From Erythrobacter sp. SG61-1L (GTDB taxonomy: Bacteria > Pseudomonadota > Alphaproteobacteria > Sphingomonadales > Sphingomonadaceae): DNA of 64,000 nt. The notes under the pieces were generated by a model. That model made no database searches, was not told the origin of the DNA, and worked only from the letters and a program-made list of their open reading frames with translations. The position numbers and the translations under genes were made by a program. The stretch is taken from the NCBI RefSeq assembly GCF_001305965.1, contig NZ_JXQC01000003.1, positions 2,876,861 through 2,940,860 of the forward strand, in the 5' to 3' direction. Positions 49,325 to 59,853 of this stretch are shown piece after piece. Within the stretch, counting starts at the first letter, position 1. Each line of letters begins with the position of its first letter.

Positions 49325-50605
49325 CTATCCGCCCGGCATTGCCCTTCCCCTTACGATCGTCAGCAGACCGCGCCGCCGCTTGTTGCCGTGCTGCGGACCC
49401 GATTTCATGACGCGCCTGCGGAACAGTGCCGATCCGGCCTTGATGAAGAGCGCGACCGCCACGGCCTGCCACGCGAGCGCCGCGAAATGCGGCCACAAGG
49501 CATCGTCGGTCGCGGCGCGGGCCAGCATGGCGAAGGGTGAACTCAGCGGGAAGGCGATTGCGGCAAGTTCCATGGGCTTGCCTGTCTGCGTCAGGGCCAG
49601 GGCGGAGAAGAAGAACACCAGCACCTGCATCATGGTCACCGGCATGGACAGGGTCTGCACCTCGCGGACCGTGGAGGCCATCGAGCCGATCGCCAGAAAG
49701 ATGGAGCCGAGCAGCAGATAGCCCATGGAGAAATAGATCACGCCGAACAGGAAGAAGAGCGGCCAGCCCACCCCCGGCGTCGGCAGATCTTGGATATTCC
49801 ACCCGCCGGGCAGGGTTTCCTGCATTCCTGCAACGCCAACCAGGCCGCCGATGACGGTGGCCCATACAGCGATGCCCACCAGCGATACGGCCAGCATGGC
49901 AAACAGCTTGCCCAGGAACACCGCATCCATCGGAATGGCGGCGGCCAGAACTTCGATGATCTTGTTCGCCTTTTCCTCGACAAGGTTGGAAAGCACCATG
50001 CCGGCCAGCAGCATGATCAACAGGAATAACACTGTCTGCCCCACCTGCGCGGTGGCGACGCGGCCCTGCTTTTCCCGTGCCCCGCTGGTGGCCACGCCAG
50101 TAAGCGTTACGGGCGGAAATTCCGTGGGCGCGCGCTTCAGGGCCTGTGCGGCGATCAGGCCCACCGGGCCTTTCCACCAGTCCAGCCTCTCTTGCGTGGC
50201 GGTAAGTTCAGGTGCGGAGGGCGTGCCGGTGACGATGCCCGCCATGTTGCCCTTTGTCTCTTCCAGATAGGCTCGCGCGTCGAATGTCTGGCCAGGACTG
50301 ATTCGCTTCAATTCCACCATGCGGGGAATGGCCGGGCCGATCTTGGGCGCCAGATCTTCATAGGCGGCCAACATCCGGTCAACATCGGCGCTTTCCATAG
50401 CGATGCCGATTTCAGGCCGGGCAGTTTCCTGCTGCACCTGTTCGCCGATCCCGCCGGCAAGGCTGCCCACGATTATCGGGAACAGCGGGCCGAGCAGGAA
50501 GAAGATGAAGGCGCGGCTGAACAGGATCGCCACGAAATCGCGCCGTGCGATGACGAAGGCGGCCTGCCAGATGGACAGGCGGCCTGCCGTGCTGCCCGAA
50601 ATCAT
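49325..50605 (-). CDS. ABC-2 type transporter permease, NatB-like
   Basis: This is a 426-residue membrane protein with one N-terminal span, a periplasmic domain of about 170 residues and about five C-terminal spans (QTVLFLLIMLLAGMVLSNLVEEKANKIIEVL is the conserved start of the ABC-2 permease block, beginning near residue 207). NatB-type permeases with this layout export sodium or drugs with an ATPase partner. ATG 50605 overlaps the stop of the ATPase gene (ATGA). The substrate is unknown. Confidence 0.9.
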   Translation of the reverse strand: MISGSTAGRLSIWQAAFVIARRDFVAILFSRAFIFFLLGPLFPIIVGSLAGGIGEQVQQETARPEIGIAMESADVDRMLAAYEDLAPKIGPAIPRMVELKRISPGQTFDARAYLEETKGNMAGIVTGTPSAPELTATQERLDWWKGPVGLIAAQALKRAPTEFPPVTLTGVATSGAREKQGRVATAQVGQTVLFLLIMLLAGMVLSNLVEEKANKIIEVLAAAIPMDAVFLGKLFAMLAVSLVGIAVWATVIGGLVGVAGMQETLPGGWNIQDLPTPGVGWPLFFLFGVIYFSMGYLLLGSIFLAIGSMASTVREVQTLSMPVTMMQVLVFFFSALALTQTGKPMELAAIAFPLSSPFAMLARAATDDALWPHFAALAWQAVAVALFIKAGSALFRRRVMKSGPQHGNKRRRGLLTIVRGRAMPGG

Positions 50606-51588
50606 GATCGCGTGCCCTCCTCTTCGGGAGAGGCTTCCAGCGCGCGTGCGGCGGCCTCTCCGGCGATAGCCACAAATGCGTCGTGCAGGCCGGCACGTTC
50701 GATGGAAAGGGAAAGGATGCCCGCTTCCCCTTCGATCAGGGCGCGCAGCAGTGGCTCGATGCCCGTATCGGGCAGGTCGAAATACCAAAAGGTGCCTTCA
50801 TGCCGCGCATTTGCGGGCAGGGCCGTGCGCCACGGGCCGTCCACATGGGCGGTTTCCAGCCGCACCTGCGCGGGGATGCGATCCCGCGCTTCGTCCACCC
50901 GGCCGGCAAAGGGGACTTTGCCCCCGGCGATGATCGCGATCTGTTCGCACAGCCTTTCGGCATGGGCGATGACATGGGTGGAGAAGATCACCGTAGTACC
51001 GTCATCGGCAAGGCGGCGGATCATCTGTTCCAGCTTGCCCTGATTGAGCGCGTCGAGGCCGGAAAACGGCTCGTCCAGCACAACCAGCTTCGGTTTGTGG
51101 ACCAGCGTGCCCAGCAATTGCACCGTCTGCGCCATGCCTTTGGACAATTGCCGGATCTGGCGGTCCGCCGCGTGCCCCAACCCATGGCCTTCCAGCAATT
51201 CGCGGCCCCGTTCTCGCCCTTCCTTCAATGGCACACCGCGCAGGGCGCCCATGAAGGCGATTGCCTCATAGGCTTTCATGGAAGGATACAGCCCGCGTTC
51301 CTCAGGCAGATAGCCGATCAGCCGGGCGACATCGTGGGGGCGATCATGCCCCAGCACACGGCGGGTGCCTTCATCGGGATCAATGATGCCCAGCAACATG
51401 CGCAGGGTGGTGGTCTTACCCGCGCCGTTCGGACCGAGAATGCCGTAGATCGCACCTTCGGGGACGGCAATGTCCACCCCGTCGACGGCCAGAGTGCCGT
51501 CGAAGCGCTTCACCAGGCCGCGGGCTTCGATTGCCAGCGGTCTTGCATGGTTGTCCGCCGGTCGGGGTTCGCCTAGCTCGGTCTGCAT
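50602..51588 (-). CDS. ABC transporter ATP-binding protein, NatA-like
   Basis: This is a 328-residue ATPase with Walker A GPNGAGKTT near residue 53, the Q-loop region YLPEERGLYP, the signature LSKGMAQ near 146 and Walker B KLVVLDEPFSGLD near 165, followed by the STH switch histidine. A C-terminal extension of about 100 residues (DUF4162-like) follows. It energises the permease at 49325 as an exporter. The gene is divergent from queG across 44 bases. Confidence 0.93.
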   Translation of the reverse strand: MQTELGEPRPADNHARPLAIEARGLVKRFDGTLAVDGVDIAVPEGAIYGILGPNGAGKTTTLRMLLGIIDPDEGTRRVLGHDRPHDVARLIGYLPEERGLYPSMKAYEAIAFMGALRGVPLKEGRERGRELLEGHGLGHAADRQIRQLSKGMAQTVQLLGTLVHKPKLVVLDEPFSGLDALNQGKLEQMIRRLADDGTTVIFSTHVIAHAERLCEQIAIIAGGKVPFAGRVDEARDRIPAQVRLETAHVDGPWRTALPANARHEGTFWYFDLPDTGIEPLLRALIEGEAGILSLSIERAGLHDAFVAIAGEAAARALEASPEEEGTRS

Positions 51589-51632
51589 GTGTGCGAGTTA
51601 ACCCTCGCCAGTGAACAGGAGCAACAGCGAAC

Positions 51633-52715
51633 TTGGTTAATTCCAGCCTCGATTCCTTCAAGGCGCGTCTGGTCGCGGAAGCGAAGCGGCTGGGCTTTGC
51701 CGCCATCGGCTTTGCGCCGGCGGCGGACGATCCGCAGCGCGCCGCACGGCTGGATGAATGGCTGGCCGCCGGGTTCCATGGCGAAATGGACTGGATGGCC
51801 GACCGCGCCGATGTCCGGCGCGGGCCGCAAAGCATGTGGCCGGGCGCGCAAAGCGTGATCGCGCTGGGCATGTCCTATGCCCCGCCGCACGATCCGCTGG
51901 CACTGGAAGGGGACACTGAAAAGGCCCGCATTTCCGTATACGCGCAGGGGCGGGACTATCACGACGTAGTGAAGAAGGCGCTGAAGGCCCTTGCCCGCTG
52001 GCTGGTGGCCGAAGCGGAAAAGCAGGGGCTGGAAGCTCAGCTCAAGGTCTTCGTCGATACTGCCCCGGTGATGGAAAAGCCGCTGGGTGAGGCCGCCGGG
52101 CTGGGCTGGCAGGGCAAGCACACCAATCTCGTCAGCCGCGCCCATGGCAGCTGGCTGTTTCTGGGCGCGATCTATTGCACCTTGCCCTTTGCCCCGGATG
52201 CGCCCCATTCCAATCGCTGCGGAAGTTGCACTGCCTGTCAGGATGCCTGCCCGACCGAGGCGTTTCCTGCACCCTATCGGTTGGATGCGCGGCGCTGCAT
52301 CTCTTATCTGACTATCGAGCATAAGGGGCCGATCCCGCAGGAATTCCGCAAGCAACTGGGCAACCGCATCTATGGCTGCGATGATTGTCTGGCCGTGTGT
52401 CCGTGGAACAAGTTTGCCGATCAGGCCGCCCGCAATGCCGCCTTCCTGCCGCGAGAGGAACTGGTGGAGCCGCGGTTGGACGAATTGCTGGCGCTGGACG
52501 ATGCTGCCTTCCGTGCGAAATTCTCAGGCAGCCCGATCAAGCGCATCGGGCGCAACCGCTTCGTGCGCAATTGCCTGATCGCCGCCGGGAATAGTGGCAA
52601 TCAGGCGTTGGCTGCGCAGGTGCGCGCCCTGACCGGCGATGCCGATCCAGTAGTCGTCGAAGCGGCCCATTGGGCGCTGTCGGAACTGGAAGGCGCGCTT
52701 ACAGCATCTCCTTGA
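51633..52715 (+). CDS. queG: Epoxyqueuosine reductase
   Basis: QueG reduces epoxyqueuosine to queuosine in the wobble base of tRNAs for Asp, Asn, His and Tyr, using cobalamin and two [4Fe-4S] clusters. The 360-residue protein has the DUF1730 N-terminal region ([21 protein letters not shown] near residue 140) and the cluster cysteines [12 protein letters not shown] near 196 and [10 protein letters not shown] near 250. Start TTG 51633 has AGGAG 11 bases upstream. Its last 17 bases overlap the convergent ferredoxin reductase gene. Confidence 0.95.
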   Translation: MVNSSLDSFKARLVAEAKRLGFAAIGFAPAADDPQRAARLDEWLAAGFHGEMDWMADRADVRRGPQSMWPGAQSVIALGMSYAPPHDPLALEGDTEKARISVYAQGRDYHDVVKKALKALARWLVAEAEKQGLEAQLKVFVDTAPVMEKPLGEAAGLGWQGKHTNLVSRAHGSWLFLGAIYCTLPFAPDAPHSNRCGSCTACQDACPTEAFPAPYRLDARRCISYLTIEHKGPIPQEFRKQLGNRIYGCDDCLAVCPWNKFADQAARNAAFLPREELVEPRLDELLALDDAAFRAKFSGSPIKRIGRNRFVRNCLIAAGNSGNQALAAQVRALTGDADPVVVEAAHWALSELEGALTASP

Positions 52716-53922
52716 GCGGCGTTGCCGTATCCATCAGAAGTTCCGGGGCGATCTTTGCGCCGGCTTCCACCAGCTTCCTGCCCTGCACATAGTCCTTCAT
52801 CGCATTGACGCAGTCGAGCGCGATGACCTTGCCTTCCTTGAGATAGACCACGCTGAAACTGCGCGTGGCCGGATCGCCGCGCAGTACGGTGGTGTCGTGC
52901 CCCATGCTGAGGCCGGCAGTCTGCAGCTTGAGATCGTACTGGTTGGACCAGAACCAGGGCAACGCGTGATAGGGCTGGGGCTCGCCGCAGATCGCCTTTG
53001 CCGCCGTGGTCGCCATGTCGTTGGCGTTCTGTACGCTTTCCAGCCGGATCACCGCCCCGCCCGCGAAACTGTTCGCATGGGCGGCGCAATCGCCGATGGC
53101 ATAGACATCTTCCAGCGCGGTGCGGCAGAATTCGTCCACATCCACGCCGTTGCCGCCTGCCGCCCCGGCTGCGATCAGCGGGCCGACTGCCGGAACGATG
53201 CCGATGCCGACCACCACCATTTCGGCAGGGACGATTTCGCCGCTGGCCAGCTTCACGCCGGTTACGCGGGTGCCGTCGCCTTCGATGGCCTCGACCATGG
53301 TCTCGGTGCGCAGGTCCACGCCATGGGCGCGGTGTTCCGCCTCGTAGAAGCGGGACAAATCTTCGCCCGCAACGCGCGCCAGCACGCGGGGCAGGGCTTC
53401 CAGCAGGGTCACATCGCAGCCGAACTTGGTCAGCACGGCGGCTGCTTCCAGCCCGATATAGCCGCCGCCGATCACGGCGACCCGTTTTGCCCCGCCGTCC
53501 AGTTCGGCCATCATCTGGTCCGCATCGGCAAGGTCGCGCACGTAATGGATGCCCGCGAGGTCGGCGCCGGGGCAAGAAAGGCGGCGCGGATCGCCGCCCG
53601 TGGCCCAGATCAGCGATCCGTAGCCAAGGTGCGTGCCGTCGGCCAGTATCACCTCATGCGCGGCGGGATCGACTTCGGTCACTGTGGCGCCCAGCTTCAG
53701 TTCGACATTCTTGTCGCCCCAGAACTGCGGGGGCCGGATCAGGATGCGTTCCAACGGCTTCTCTCGCGAGAGATATTCCTTGGACAAGGGCGGCCGTTCA
53801 TAGGGGGGCTGGCTGTCGCGCCCCAACATCAGGATCGATCCTTCGAAGCCCTGCTGGCGCAGTGCGATTGCCGCCTGCGCCCCGCCGTGGCCCGTGCCCA
53901 CTATGATTACGTCATATGCCAT
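52699..53922 (-). CDS. NAD(P)H-dependent ferredoxin/rubredoxin reductase
   Basis: This is a 407-residue FAD reductase of the BphA4/putidaredoxin-reductase type. FAD-binding [14 protein letters not shown] is at the N-terminus, [13 protein letters not shown] lies near residue 38, NAD-binding [15 protein letters not shown] near 147 and the second FAD segment YAIGDCA near 271. These enzymes pass electrons to a [2Fe-2S] ferredoxin that feeds P450s or ring-hydroxylating dioxygenases. The P450 at 33432 is the only such oxygenase here, and no ferredoxin gene is near either. AAGGGCC upstream of ATG 53922 is a fair ribosome site. Confidence 0.92.
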   Translation of the reverse strand: MAYDVIIVGTGHGGAQAAIALRQQGFEGSILMLGRDSQPPYERPPLSKEYLSREKPLERILIRPPQFWGDKNVELKLGATVTEVDPAAHEVILADGTHLGYGSLIWATGGDPRRLSCPGADLAGIHYVRDLADADQMMAELDGGAKRVAVIGGGYIGLEAAAVLTKFGCDVTLLEALPRVLARVAGEDLSRFYEAEHRAHGVDLRTETMVEAIEGDGTRVTGVKLASGEIVPAEMVVVGIGIVPAVGPLIAAGAAGGNGVDVDEFCRTALEDVYAIGDCAAHANSFAGGAVIRLESVQNANDMATTAAKAICGEPQPYHALPWFWSNQYDLKLQTAGLSMGHDTTVLRGDPATRSFSVVYLKEGKVIALDCVNAMKDYVQGRKLVEAGAKIAPELLMDTATPLKEML

Positions 53923-53964
53923 GGTCCGGCCCTTCGCATATTCGCCAGCCCCGCCTCAAGTGCA

Positions 53965-53996
53965 CCCGGCGCATATAGTTTTGCGTTTGCGCCGGG
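53965..53996 (-). terminator. Hairpin after the NAD-GDH gene
   Basis: CCCGGCGCA (53965-53973) pairs perfectly with TGCGCCGGG (53988-53996) around a 14-base loop. It begins ten bases beyond the GDH stop and lies before the reductase gene. No U-tract follows on the minus strand, so termination may be partial. Confidence 0.4.
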
Positions 53997-54006
53997 GTGT
54001 GCGGAA

Positions 54007-57000
54007 TCAGCGCGCCAACAGGTTGCGCCCCTGGCTGGCAATCTGGGCGAGCATGGCTGGGGTTGCAGGCACGGCGGCGCGCGCACGGGCCACGGCGTTG
54101 CGGAACTGGGCGATGGCAGGTTCCTGCGCCTGCGCCCAGCTTTCCACCGCCGCTACCGGCCCGGATTTGCGGCCCATCGCCCGGCGCAGGAAATCCAGCC
54201 GCATATGCTGGAAATCGCGGGCGAGGCCGTTCACCAGCAGACGCTCCCATGGGTCGGAAGGGCTCATCCGCGCGGCTGTCTGCTGCGCCCAGTCCAGCCC
54301 CAGCCTTGCGCCCAGATCGATGAAGGCGCGGGTCAGCTCCAGCGTATCGGTGCCGCTGCCGCGCGCCAGCAATGCAAGGCCGATCGCACCGTCCAGATCG
54401 TAGAGATGGGCGACGGATGCGGCTTCTTTTGGCGGGGCGCCAGCGTCGATGAAGGCGTTCTGCATCCGCGCCGAAAGGGCAAGCGCTTCGGTGGCGAGCA
54501 GCCTGTCCGCCGCGCCGGACAGGGCGCTGACGCCCTTGCCCAATTCCTCCACCAGTCTCGACGGGCGCAGCGATCCCTTACCGGCGCGCAGCAGATCGGC
54601 CATGTGGTCGGTCAGGGCGGCGGCGGCACGGTCGAACAGCTTCAGCCTTGCGCCTTCGGGCATGGGGGCGGTTTCGATCCGCTTCCAGATGGCGCCCATG
54701 CCGAACAGCGCCTCCGCACCGGCGAAGGCGGCGGCGATCTGTTCCAGCGGGGCGCCTTCTTCCTCGGCCAGTTCGAAGGGGTGGATCAGCCCCATGCGGT
54801 TGACGATGCGATTGGCCAGCTTTGTGGCGATGATTTCCCGCCGCAGCCGATGGCCAAGGATCTGCTTGCGGAACTTGTCCTGCATCGGGCCGGGGAAGGC
54901 CGCGATCAGCGTGGGTTCCAGCAAGTCGTCATCGGCCAGCACGCTCTGTTCGATCGCGCTTTGCAGGGCCAGCTTGCAGCTGGACAGCAGCACGGCCAGT
55001 TCCGGCCGGGTCAGTCCCTGTCCGTCGGCTGCGCGGCGGGCGAGCGTTTCGTTATCGGCAAGGCCTTCGGTCTTCCGGTCAAGCTGACCGAGTTCCTCCA
55101 GCTTGTCGATCACCCGAAGGTAGGATGGCATGGCCGCCGCTCCGCCCGCCTGAGCGATTGAAAGGCCCAGCGCCTGCAGCCGGTTATCTTCCAGCACGAT
55201 GGCCGAGACATCGTCGGTCATCTCGGTCAGCAAGGTATCGCGCCGTTTCTCGCTCAGCTTGCCGGTGCGCTTTGCCGCTGCGAATGCGATCTTGATATTC
55301 ACTTCATTGTCGGAACAATCGACCCCGGCGGAATTGTCGATGAAGTCGGTATTGATCCGGCCGCCATGTCCGCCATTGCCGCGCAAAGCGAATTCGATGC
55401 GGCCAGCCTGCGTGCAACCCAGATTGGCACCTTCGCCGATCACCCGGGCGCGAATGTCCCGTCCGTCCACGCGCAGCATGTCGTTCGCCGGATCGCCGAC
55501 GGCCACGTTGTTTTCGCCCGATGCCTTCACATAGGTGCCGATACCGCCGAACCACAGCAGGTCCACTGGCGCCTTGAGGATGGCGGAGATCAGGCTTTCC
55601 GGGTCGATCTGGCTGGCATTGATGCCCAGCGCTGCTTGCGCTTCGGGTGATAGCGGAATGCTCTTCATCCCGCGCGGGAAGACCCCGCCGCCGGTGGAGA
55701 TCAGCGCCTTGTCGTAATCGTCCCAGCTTGAGCGCGGCAGGCCGAACATGCGCTTGCGTTCCTTCCAGCTCTTCGCCGGATCCGGATCGGGGTCGATGAA
55801 GATGTGGCGATGGTCGAATGCGGCAACCAGCTTGATTGACTTGGACAGCAGCATGCCATTGCCGAACACGTCGCCCGACATGTCGCCGCAGCCCACCACA
55901 CGCACCGGCTCTTCCTGAACGTCCACACCCAGTTCCAGGAAGTGGCGCTGGACGGAAAGCCACGCACCGCGCGCGGTGATGCCCATGGCCTTGTGATCAT
56001 AGCCATGGCTGCCGCCGCTGGCGAAGGCATCGTCCAGCCAGAAATCGCGCTCTTCCGCCAGTGCGTTGGCCGTGTCGGAAAAACTGGCGGTGCCCTTGTC
56101 TGCCGCGACCACGAAATAGGGATCGTCGCCATCGCGCACCACGACGCCTGCCGGATGGACCACCTTTTCGTTCACGATATTGTCGGTCAGCGACAGCAGG
56201 CTGCGGATGAAGATCTGATAGCTTGCCTTGCCCTCTGCCGCCCATGCGTCCCGGTCACGGCGGGGATCGGGCAATTGCTTGGGATAGAAGCCGCCCTTGG
56301 CCCCGGTTGGCACGATCACGGCGTTCTTCACGCGCTGTGCCTTCATCAGGCCCAGAATTTCCGTGCGGAAATCGTCGCGCCGGTCCGACCAGCGGATGCC
56401 GCCGCGCGCCACCGGGCCGGCGCGCAGATGGATGCCTTCCAGCCGGCGCGAATAGACCCAGATCTCGCGCCATGGCACCGGCCGGGGCAGGCCCGGCACT
56501 GCGGCGGAATCGAGCTTGAAGGCCAGCGCCTCGTCGCTCGCATGGCTGAAGGCATTGGTACGCAGCACCGCTCCCAGCACGGAATGGTAGAGCCTCAGCA
56601 GCCGGTCATCATTGATTGCTTCGACCCGGGTCAGCCCATCGCGGATCGCTTCTTCGGCAGCGGCGGCAGCGTTCTGGCGATTGCCCTTGAAAGCGGGATC
56701 GTGCTGCGCTTCGAACAGGGCGATCAATGCGCGGGTGACATCGGGCGCGCGGCCAAGTGCGTCCACCACAGTGTAGATTGTGTAACTGACCCCAGTCTGC
56801 CGCAGATAGCGATAGAAGGCGCGCAGCAGGTCCGCATCACGGGCGGACAAAGCCACGCCCACGGTCAGCCGGTTGAACACGTCGTTTTCCGCGCTGCCGT
56901 TCAGCACGGCGGAAATCGCCTCTTCCACGGCCTCGGCCCGGGCCATGATCTTTTCGGCATCGTCGCCCGCTGCAAGGGCCAGCGTGAAGTCGTGGACCGT

Positions 57001-58752
57001 GGCCAGCCGCCCGCCTTCCAGCGCGGTGGGCACTTCCGACACCACGCGGAAGCCGAAATTCTCCAGCGCAGGCACGGCATCCGACAGGGGCAGCGAGCCG
57101 CCAAGCTGATAGAGCTTCAGGCGCAGGCGGGAATTGTCATCCCCCTCGCGTCGATAGAGCCGGGCACTGCGCCCTTCGGCATGGGGCGGCTCGGCATTTT
57201 GCAGTGCGCGCAGGCGCAGGATGTCGCGCGCGGCCTCTGCCGGGCCGTAATCGGCATGATAGGCAGGCGGAAACGTTTCGGCATAGCGCGCGGCGAGCGC
57301 GGCGGCGCGGCCCGGTTCCTCGAACTGGGCCAGTTCGTTCTCTACTGCCTCGGTCCAGCCGCGCAGCATGGCCTGCAGCCTGCTGTCCAGCAGAGCTTCG
57401 TCGGGGACGGTGGCGGAACTGTCGCGGATGTCGATCAGCACGCGCAGGGTGACGAGATTGCCGCCCTCCACCGCAAGGCTCCAGTCCAGCACGTCGCCGC
57501 CGGTTTCCGCTTCCAGCATGGACTGGATGCGCAGGCGCACAGCGGTGGACAACATGTCGCGCGGGAACCAGACGAAGGCGAACAAATGCCGTTCCAGCGC
57601 GGCGGGCACGATGGCCACGCGCGGACGGGGGCGGTCCACCAGCGCCATCATGGTGGTGATGACACGCTCCACTGCTTCGTCCGAAAAGCCGATCACCACA
57701 TCATGTGGCAGGGTGGCAAAGGCGTGGGCCAGGCTCTTGCCGTCATGATCGTTGGGTTCGAAATGCAACCGCTCCAGCAGGCGGCTCATTTGCAGGCGCA
57801 GGCGCGGTACACTGTCGGGCGTGGCGGCCAGCGCGGCGCTGGTCCAGATGCCGGCGTGGACGGACAGCGCCTCGACCTTGCCGTTCTCGATCACCGGAAC
57901 GATGAACAGGTCCAGCGGCACGTTGCGATGCACGCGGGCAAGGCGGTTTGCCTTTACCACCAGCGGAGCACGGATAGCGCCGGTAGCATTTGCTTCGTCG
58001 AACCGGGCGAAGGCCCGCTCATACGTCGCATCGGCCAGGATTGCGCGGGCGGAGCGGCGGCAGATGCCCAGCAGGCTCGAATTGCCGCCATCGCGCCTGC
58101 GGGTGACGTGGCCAAGCTGGGTCAGCATGCCGCTGCCCAGCCAACGCAGCAGTTCGGCGCCTTCGCCATCGGCCAGTGTTTCGGCGTCGGCCTGGATCAG
58201 CGCCTGCATGCGAGGCCAGTCGGCAACGGCGGCGCGCACATCGGCCAGCGTATCTTCCAGCGCTTCGGCCAGAACCCGGCGCTGGCGCGCGTCGACCCGG
58301 GTGGTTTCGACATAGATCAGCGATTCGCGTTGCCCGGCGGAATCGTCTTCCGGATATGCGATCAGCTGGCCGTCTTCGGCGCGCTGCGCGGTCATCACCG
58401 GGTGGATCAGCTGATCGATGGCAAGGCCCTGTGCCGCGATGGCCGCCGCGACCGAATCGACCAGGAAGGGCATGTCGTCATTGATGACGGCTATGGCCAT
58501 TGTGCGGTGCCCGTCCGCGCCGGAACGGATGGCGATGGAAGGCTTTTCGGGCGCGCGCTGCTGCGCTGTCTCCAGCAGGAAGTCCGCCGCTTCGGCCAGC
58601 CGTTCTGCGCCAAGCGGCGTGTCGCCGGGCAGGACCGATTCCGCCAGCGCTCTGGCGATTGCATCGGCCAGCGGGTCGCTTGCGGGGCGCTGTGATGCCG
58701 GGTCGGCGGTTTTGGAATGCTTGGATTTTGCCTTCGAACGCGACGGGGCCAT
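54007..58752 (-). CDS. NAD-dependent glutamate dehydrogenase, large type
   Basis: This 1581-residue enzyme belongs to the 180-kDa NAD-GDH class that deaminates glutamate to 2-oxoglutarate and ammonium for catabolism. An N-terminal regulatory region of about 700 residues precedes the catalytic core. The core has PVARGGIRWSDRRDDFRTE near residue 790, KNAVIVPTGAKGGF with the catalytic lysine soon after, VVGCGDMSGDVFGNGML in the NAD domain near 970, and IGEGANLGCTQ near 1120. ATG 58752 has GAGAGGAGC just upstream. A GATAAT -10-like box lies in the leader but no clear -35 box matches it. Long antisense frames across it are shadows. Confidence 0.97.
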   Translation of the reverse strand: MAPSRSKAKSKHSKTADPASQRPASDPLADAIARALAESVLPGDTPLGAERLAEAADFLLETAQQRAPEKPSIAIRSGADGHRTMAIAVINDDMPFLVDSVAAAIAAQGLAIDQLIHPVMTAQRAEDGQLIAYPEDDSAGQRESLIYVETTRVDARQRRVLAEALEDTLADVRAAVADWPRMQALIQADAETLADGEGAELLRWLGSGMLTQLGHVTRRRDGGNSSLLGICRRSARAILADATYERAFARFDEANATGAIRAPLVVKANRLARVHRNVPLDLFIVPVIENGKVEALSVHAGIWTSAALAATPDSVPRLRLQMSRLLERLHFEPNDHDGKSLAHAFATLPHDVVIGFSDEAVERVITTMMALVDRPRPRVAIVPAALERHLFAFVWFPRDMLSTAVRLRIQSMLEAETGGDVLDWSLAVEGGNLVTLRVLIDIRDSSATVPDEALLDSRLQAMLRGWTEAVENELAQFEEPGRAAALAARYAETFPPAYHADYGPAEAARDILRLRALQNAEPPHAEGRSARLYRREGDDNSRLRLKLYQLGGSLPLSDAVPALENFGFRVVSEVPTALEGGRLATVHDFTLALAAGDDAEKIMARAEAVEEAISAVLNGSAENDVFNRLTVGVALSARDADLLRAFYRYLRQTGVSYTIYTVVDALGRAPDVTRALIALFEAQHDPAFKGNRQNAAAAAEEAIRDGLTRVEAINDDRLLRLYHSVLGAVLRTNAFSHASDEALAFKLDSAAVPGLPRPVPWREIWVYSRRLEGIHLRAGPVARGGIRWSDRRDDFRTEILGLMKAQRVKNAVIVPTGAKGGFYPKQLPDPRRDRDAWAAEGKASYQIFIRSLLSLTDNIVNEKVVHPAGVVVRDGDDPYFVVAADKGTASFSDTANALAEERDFWLDDAFASGGSHGYDHKAMGITARGAWLSVQRHFLELGVDVQEEPVRVVGCGDMSGDVFGNGMLLSKSIKLVAAFDHRHIFIDPDPDPAKSWKERKRMFGLPRSSWDDYDKALISTGGGVFPRGMKSIPLSPEAQAALGINASQIDPESLISAILKAPVDLLWFGGIGTYVKASGENNVAVGDPANDMLRVDGRDIRARVIGEGANLGCTQAGRIEFALRGNGGHGGRINTDFIDNSAGVDCSDNEVNIKIAFAAAKRTGKLSEKRRDTLLTEMTDDVSAIVLEDNRLQALGLSIAQAGGAAAMPSYLRVIDKLEELGQLDRKTEGLADNETLARRAADGQGLTRPELAVLLSSCKLALQSAIEQSVLADDDLLEPTLIAAFPGPMQDKFRKQILGHRLRREIIATKLANRIVNRMGLIHPFELAEEEGAPLEQIAAAFAGAEALFGMGAIWKRIETAPMPEGARLKLFDRAAAALTDHMADLLRAGKGSLRPSRLVEELGKGVSALSGAADRLLATEALALSARMQNAFIDAGAPPKEAASVAHLYDLDGAIGLALLARGSGTDTLELTRAFIDLGARLGLDWAQQTAARMSPSDPWERLLVNGLARDFQHMRLDFLRRAMGRKSGPVAAVESWAQAQEPAIAQFRNAVARARAAVPATPAMLAQIASQGRNLLAR

Positions 58753-58869
58753 CGCTTGCTCCTCTCGGGGCCGGACTTGCGCCGGCATGAAATTATCTTA
58801 CGGCAATTGGTTTCATTTGATCCTAACGCTGCAATCCGGGCTGTTCAAGGCGGCACGGGCGTTTCCCGC

Positions 58870-59853
58870 CTATTCCTTCAGGGCCTCCATGGTGACTTGC
58901 AGCGATCGGATACGGGCATCGGGATCGTAAGTCGCGCCGGACAGGATCAGTTCGTCGGCCTGCGTACGCTCGGCAAAGCGCAGGATTGCCTCGCGCACTG
59001 TGGCGCGCCCTCCCACCGCGCGGGCAACGCCCATATGTTCCAGCATGGCCAGCGCCGGGGGCGGCAGAGTGGCCCGATAGCCGGGCAGGGGCGGGGGAAG
59101 CTTGCCAGGATCGCCGCTGCGTAGCCTCACGAAGGACTGGTCCTGCGAGGAGGCGAGCAGTTCGGCATCGGCATCGGTTTCTGCCGCGATAACGGTCATC
59201 GCCGCCATGGCATAGGGGCGATCCAGCGCCGGGGAGGGGCGGAAATTGCGGCGATAGAGTGCCAGCGCCGCGTCCAGATGATCGGGCGCGAAATGGCTGG
59301 CAAAGGCATAGGGCAGGCCCAGATGGGCGGCGAGCTGCGCGCCGAACAGGCTTGATCCCAGCATCCACATTTCAACCTGAGCGCCAAGGCCGGGCGTGGC
59401 GCGGATCGGCAATTCCAGATCGCCGGTCAGCAAGGCGCGCAGTTCCACCACATCTTGCGGGAAACTCTCGGCAGCGGCCATCAGATCCTTGCGCAGGGCC
59501 TGTGCGATCCGCCCGCCTGCACCGGGCGCGCGGCCCAGCCCCAGATCGACCCGGCCGGGAAACAGCGCATCCAGCGTGCCGAACTGTTCCGCGATCACGA
59601 AGGGATTGTGATTGGGCAGCATGATCCCGCCCGAACCGATGCGGATGGTGTTTGTCGCGTTGCCGATATGGGCCAGCACCACCGATGCCGCACCGCCCGC
59701 CACGCCCTCTGTCGCGTGATGTTCGGCCACCCAGAACCTTTTGTAGCCCGCTGCTTCGGCAGCCTGGGCATAGCGTGCGGCCTCAGCCAGAGCTTCTGAC
59801 ACACCGCTGCCTTCGCGGATGGGAACAAGGTCGAGGACGGAAAGGGGGATCAT
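58870..59853 (-). CDS. LLM class flavin-dependent oxidoreductase
   Basis: This is a 327-residue luciferase-like monooxygenase (YhbW group). It has the N-terminal LSVLDLVPIREG, AEHHATEGVAG near residue 43 and GGIMLPNHNPFVIAEQFGTLD near 75, which are hallmark segments of the family. It would use reduced flavin from a separate reductase to oxygenate an unknown substrate. ATG 59853 overlaps the stop of the TPR gene (ATGA). It is the last gene of the minus-strand operon beginning at 62111. Confidence 0.93.
   Translation of the reverse strand: MIPLSVLDLVPIREGSGVSEALAEAARYAQAAEAAGYKRFWVAEHHATEGVAGGAASVVLAHIGNATNTIRIGSGGIMLPNHNPFVIAEQFGTLDALFPGRVDLGLGRAPGAGGRIAQALRKDLMAAAESFPQDVVELRALLTGDLELPIRATPGLGAQVEMWMLGSSLFGAQLAAHLGLPYAFASHFAPDHLDAALALYRRNFRPSPALDRPYAMAAMTVIAAETDADAELLASSQDQSFVRLRSGDPGKLPPPLPGYRATLPPPALAMLEHMGVARAVGGRATVREAILRFAERTQADELILSGATYDPDARIRSLQVTMEALKE

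Noticed and set aside
55942-58695. A 917-codon plus-strand frame opposite the NAD-GDH gene
   Set aside because: It is a codon-bias shadow. It has no recognisable domain, while the minus strand encodes clear GDH motifs.
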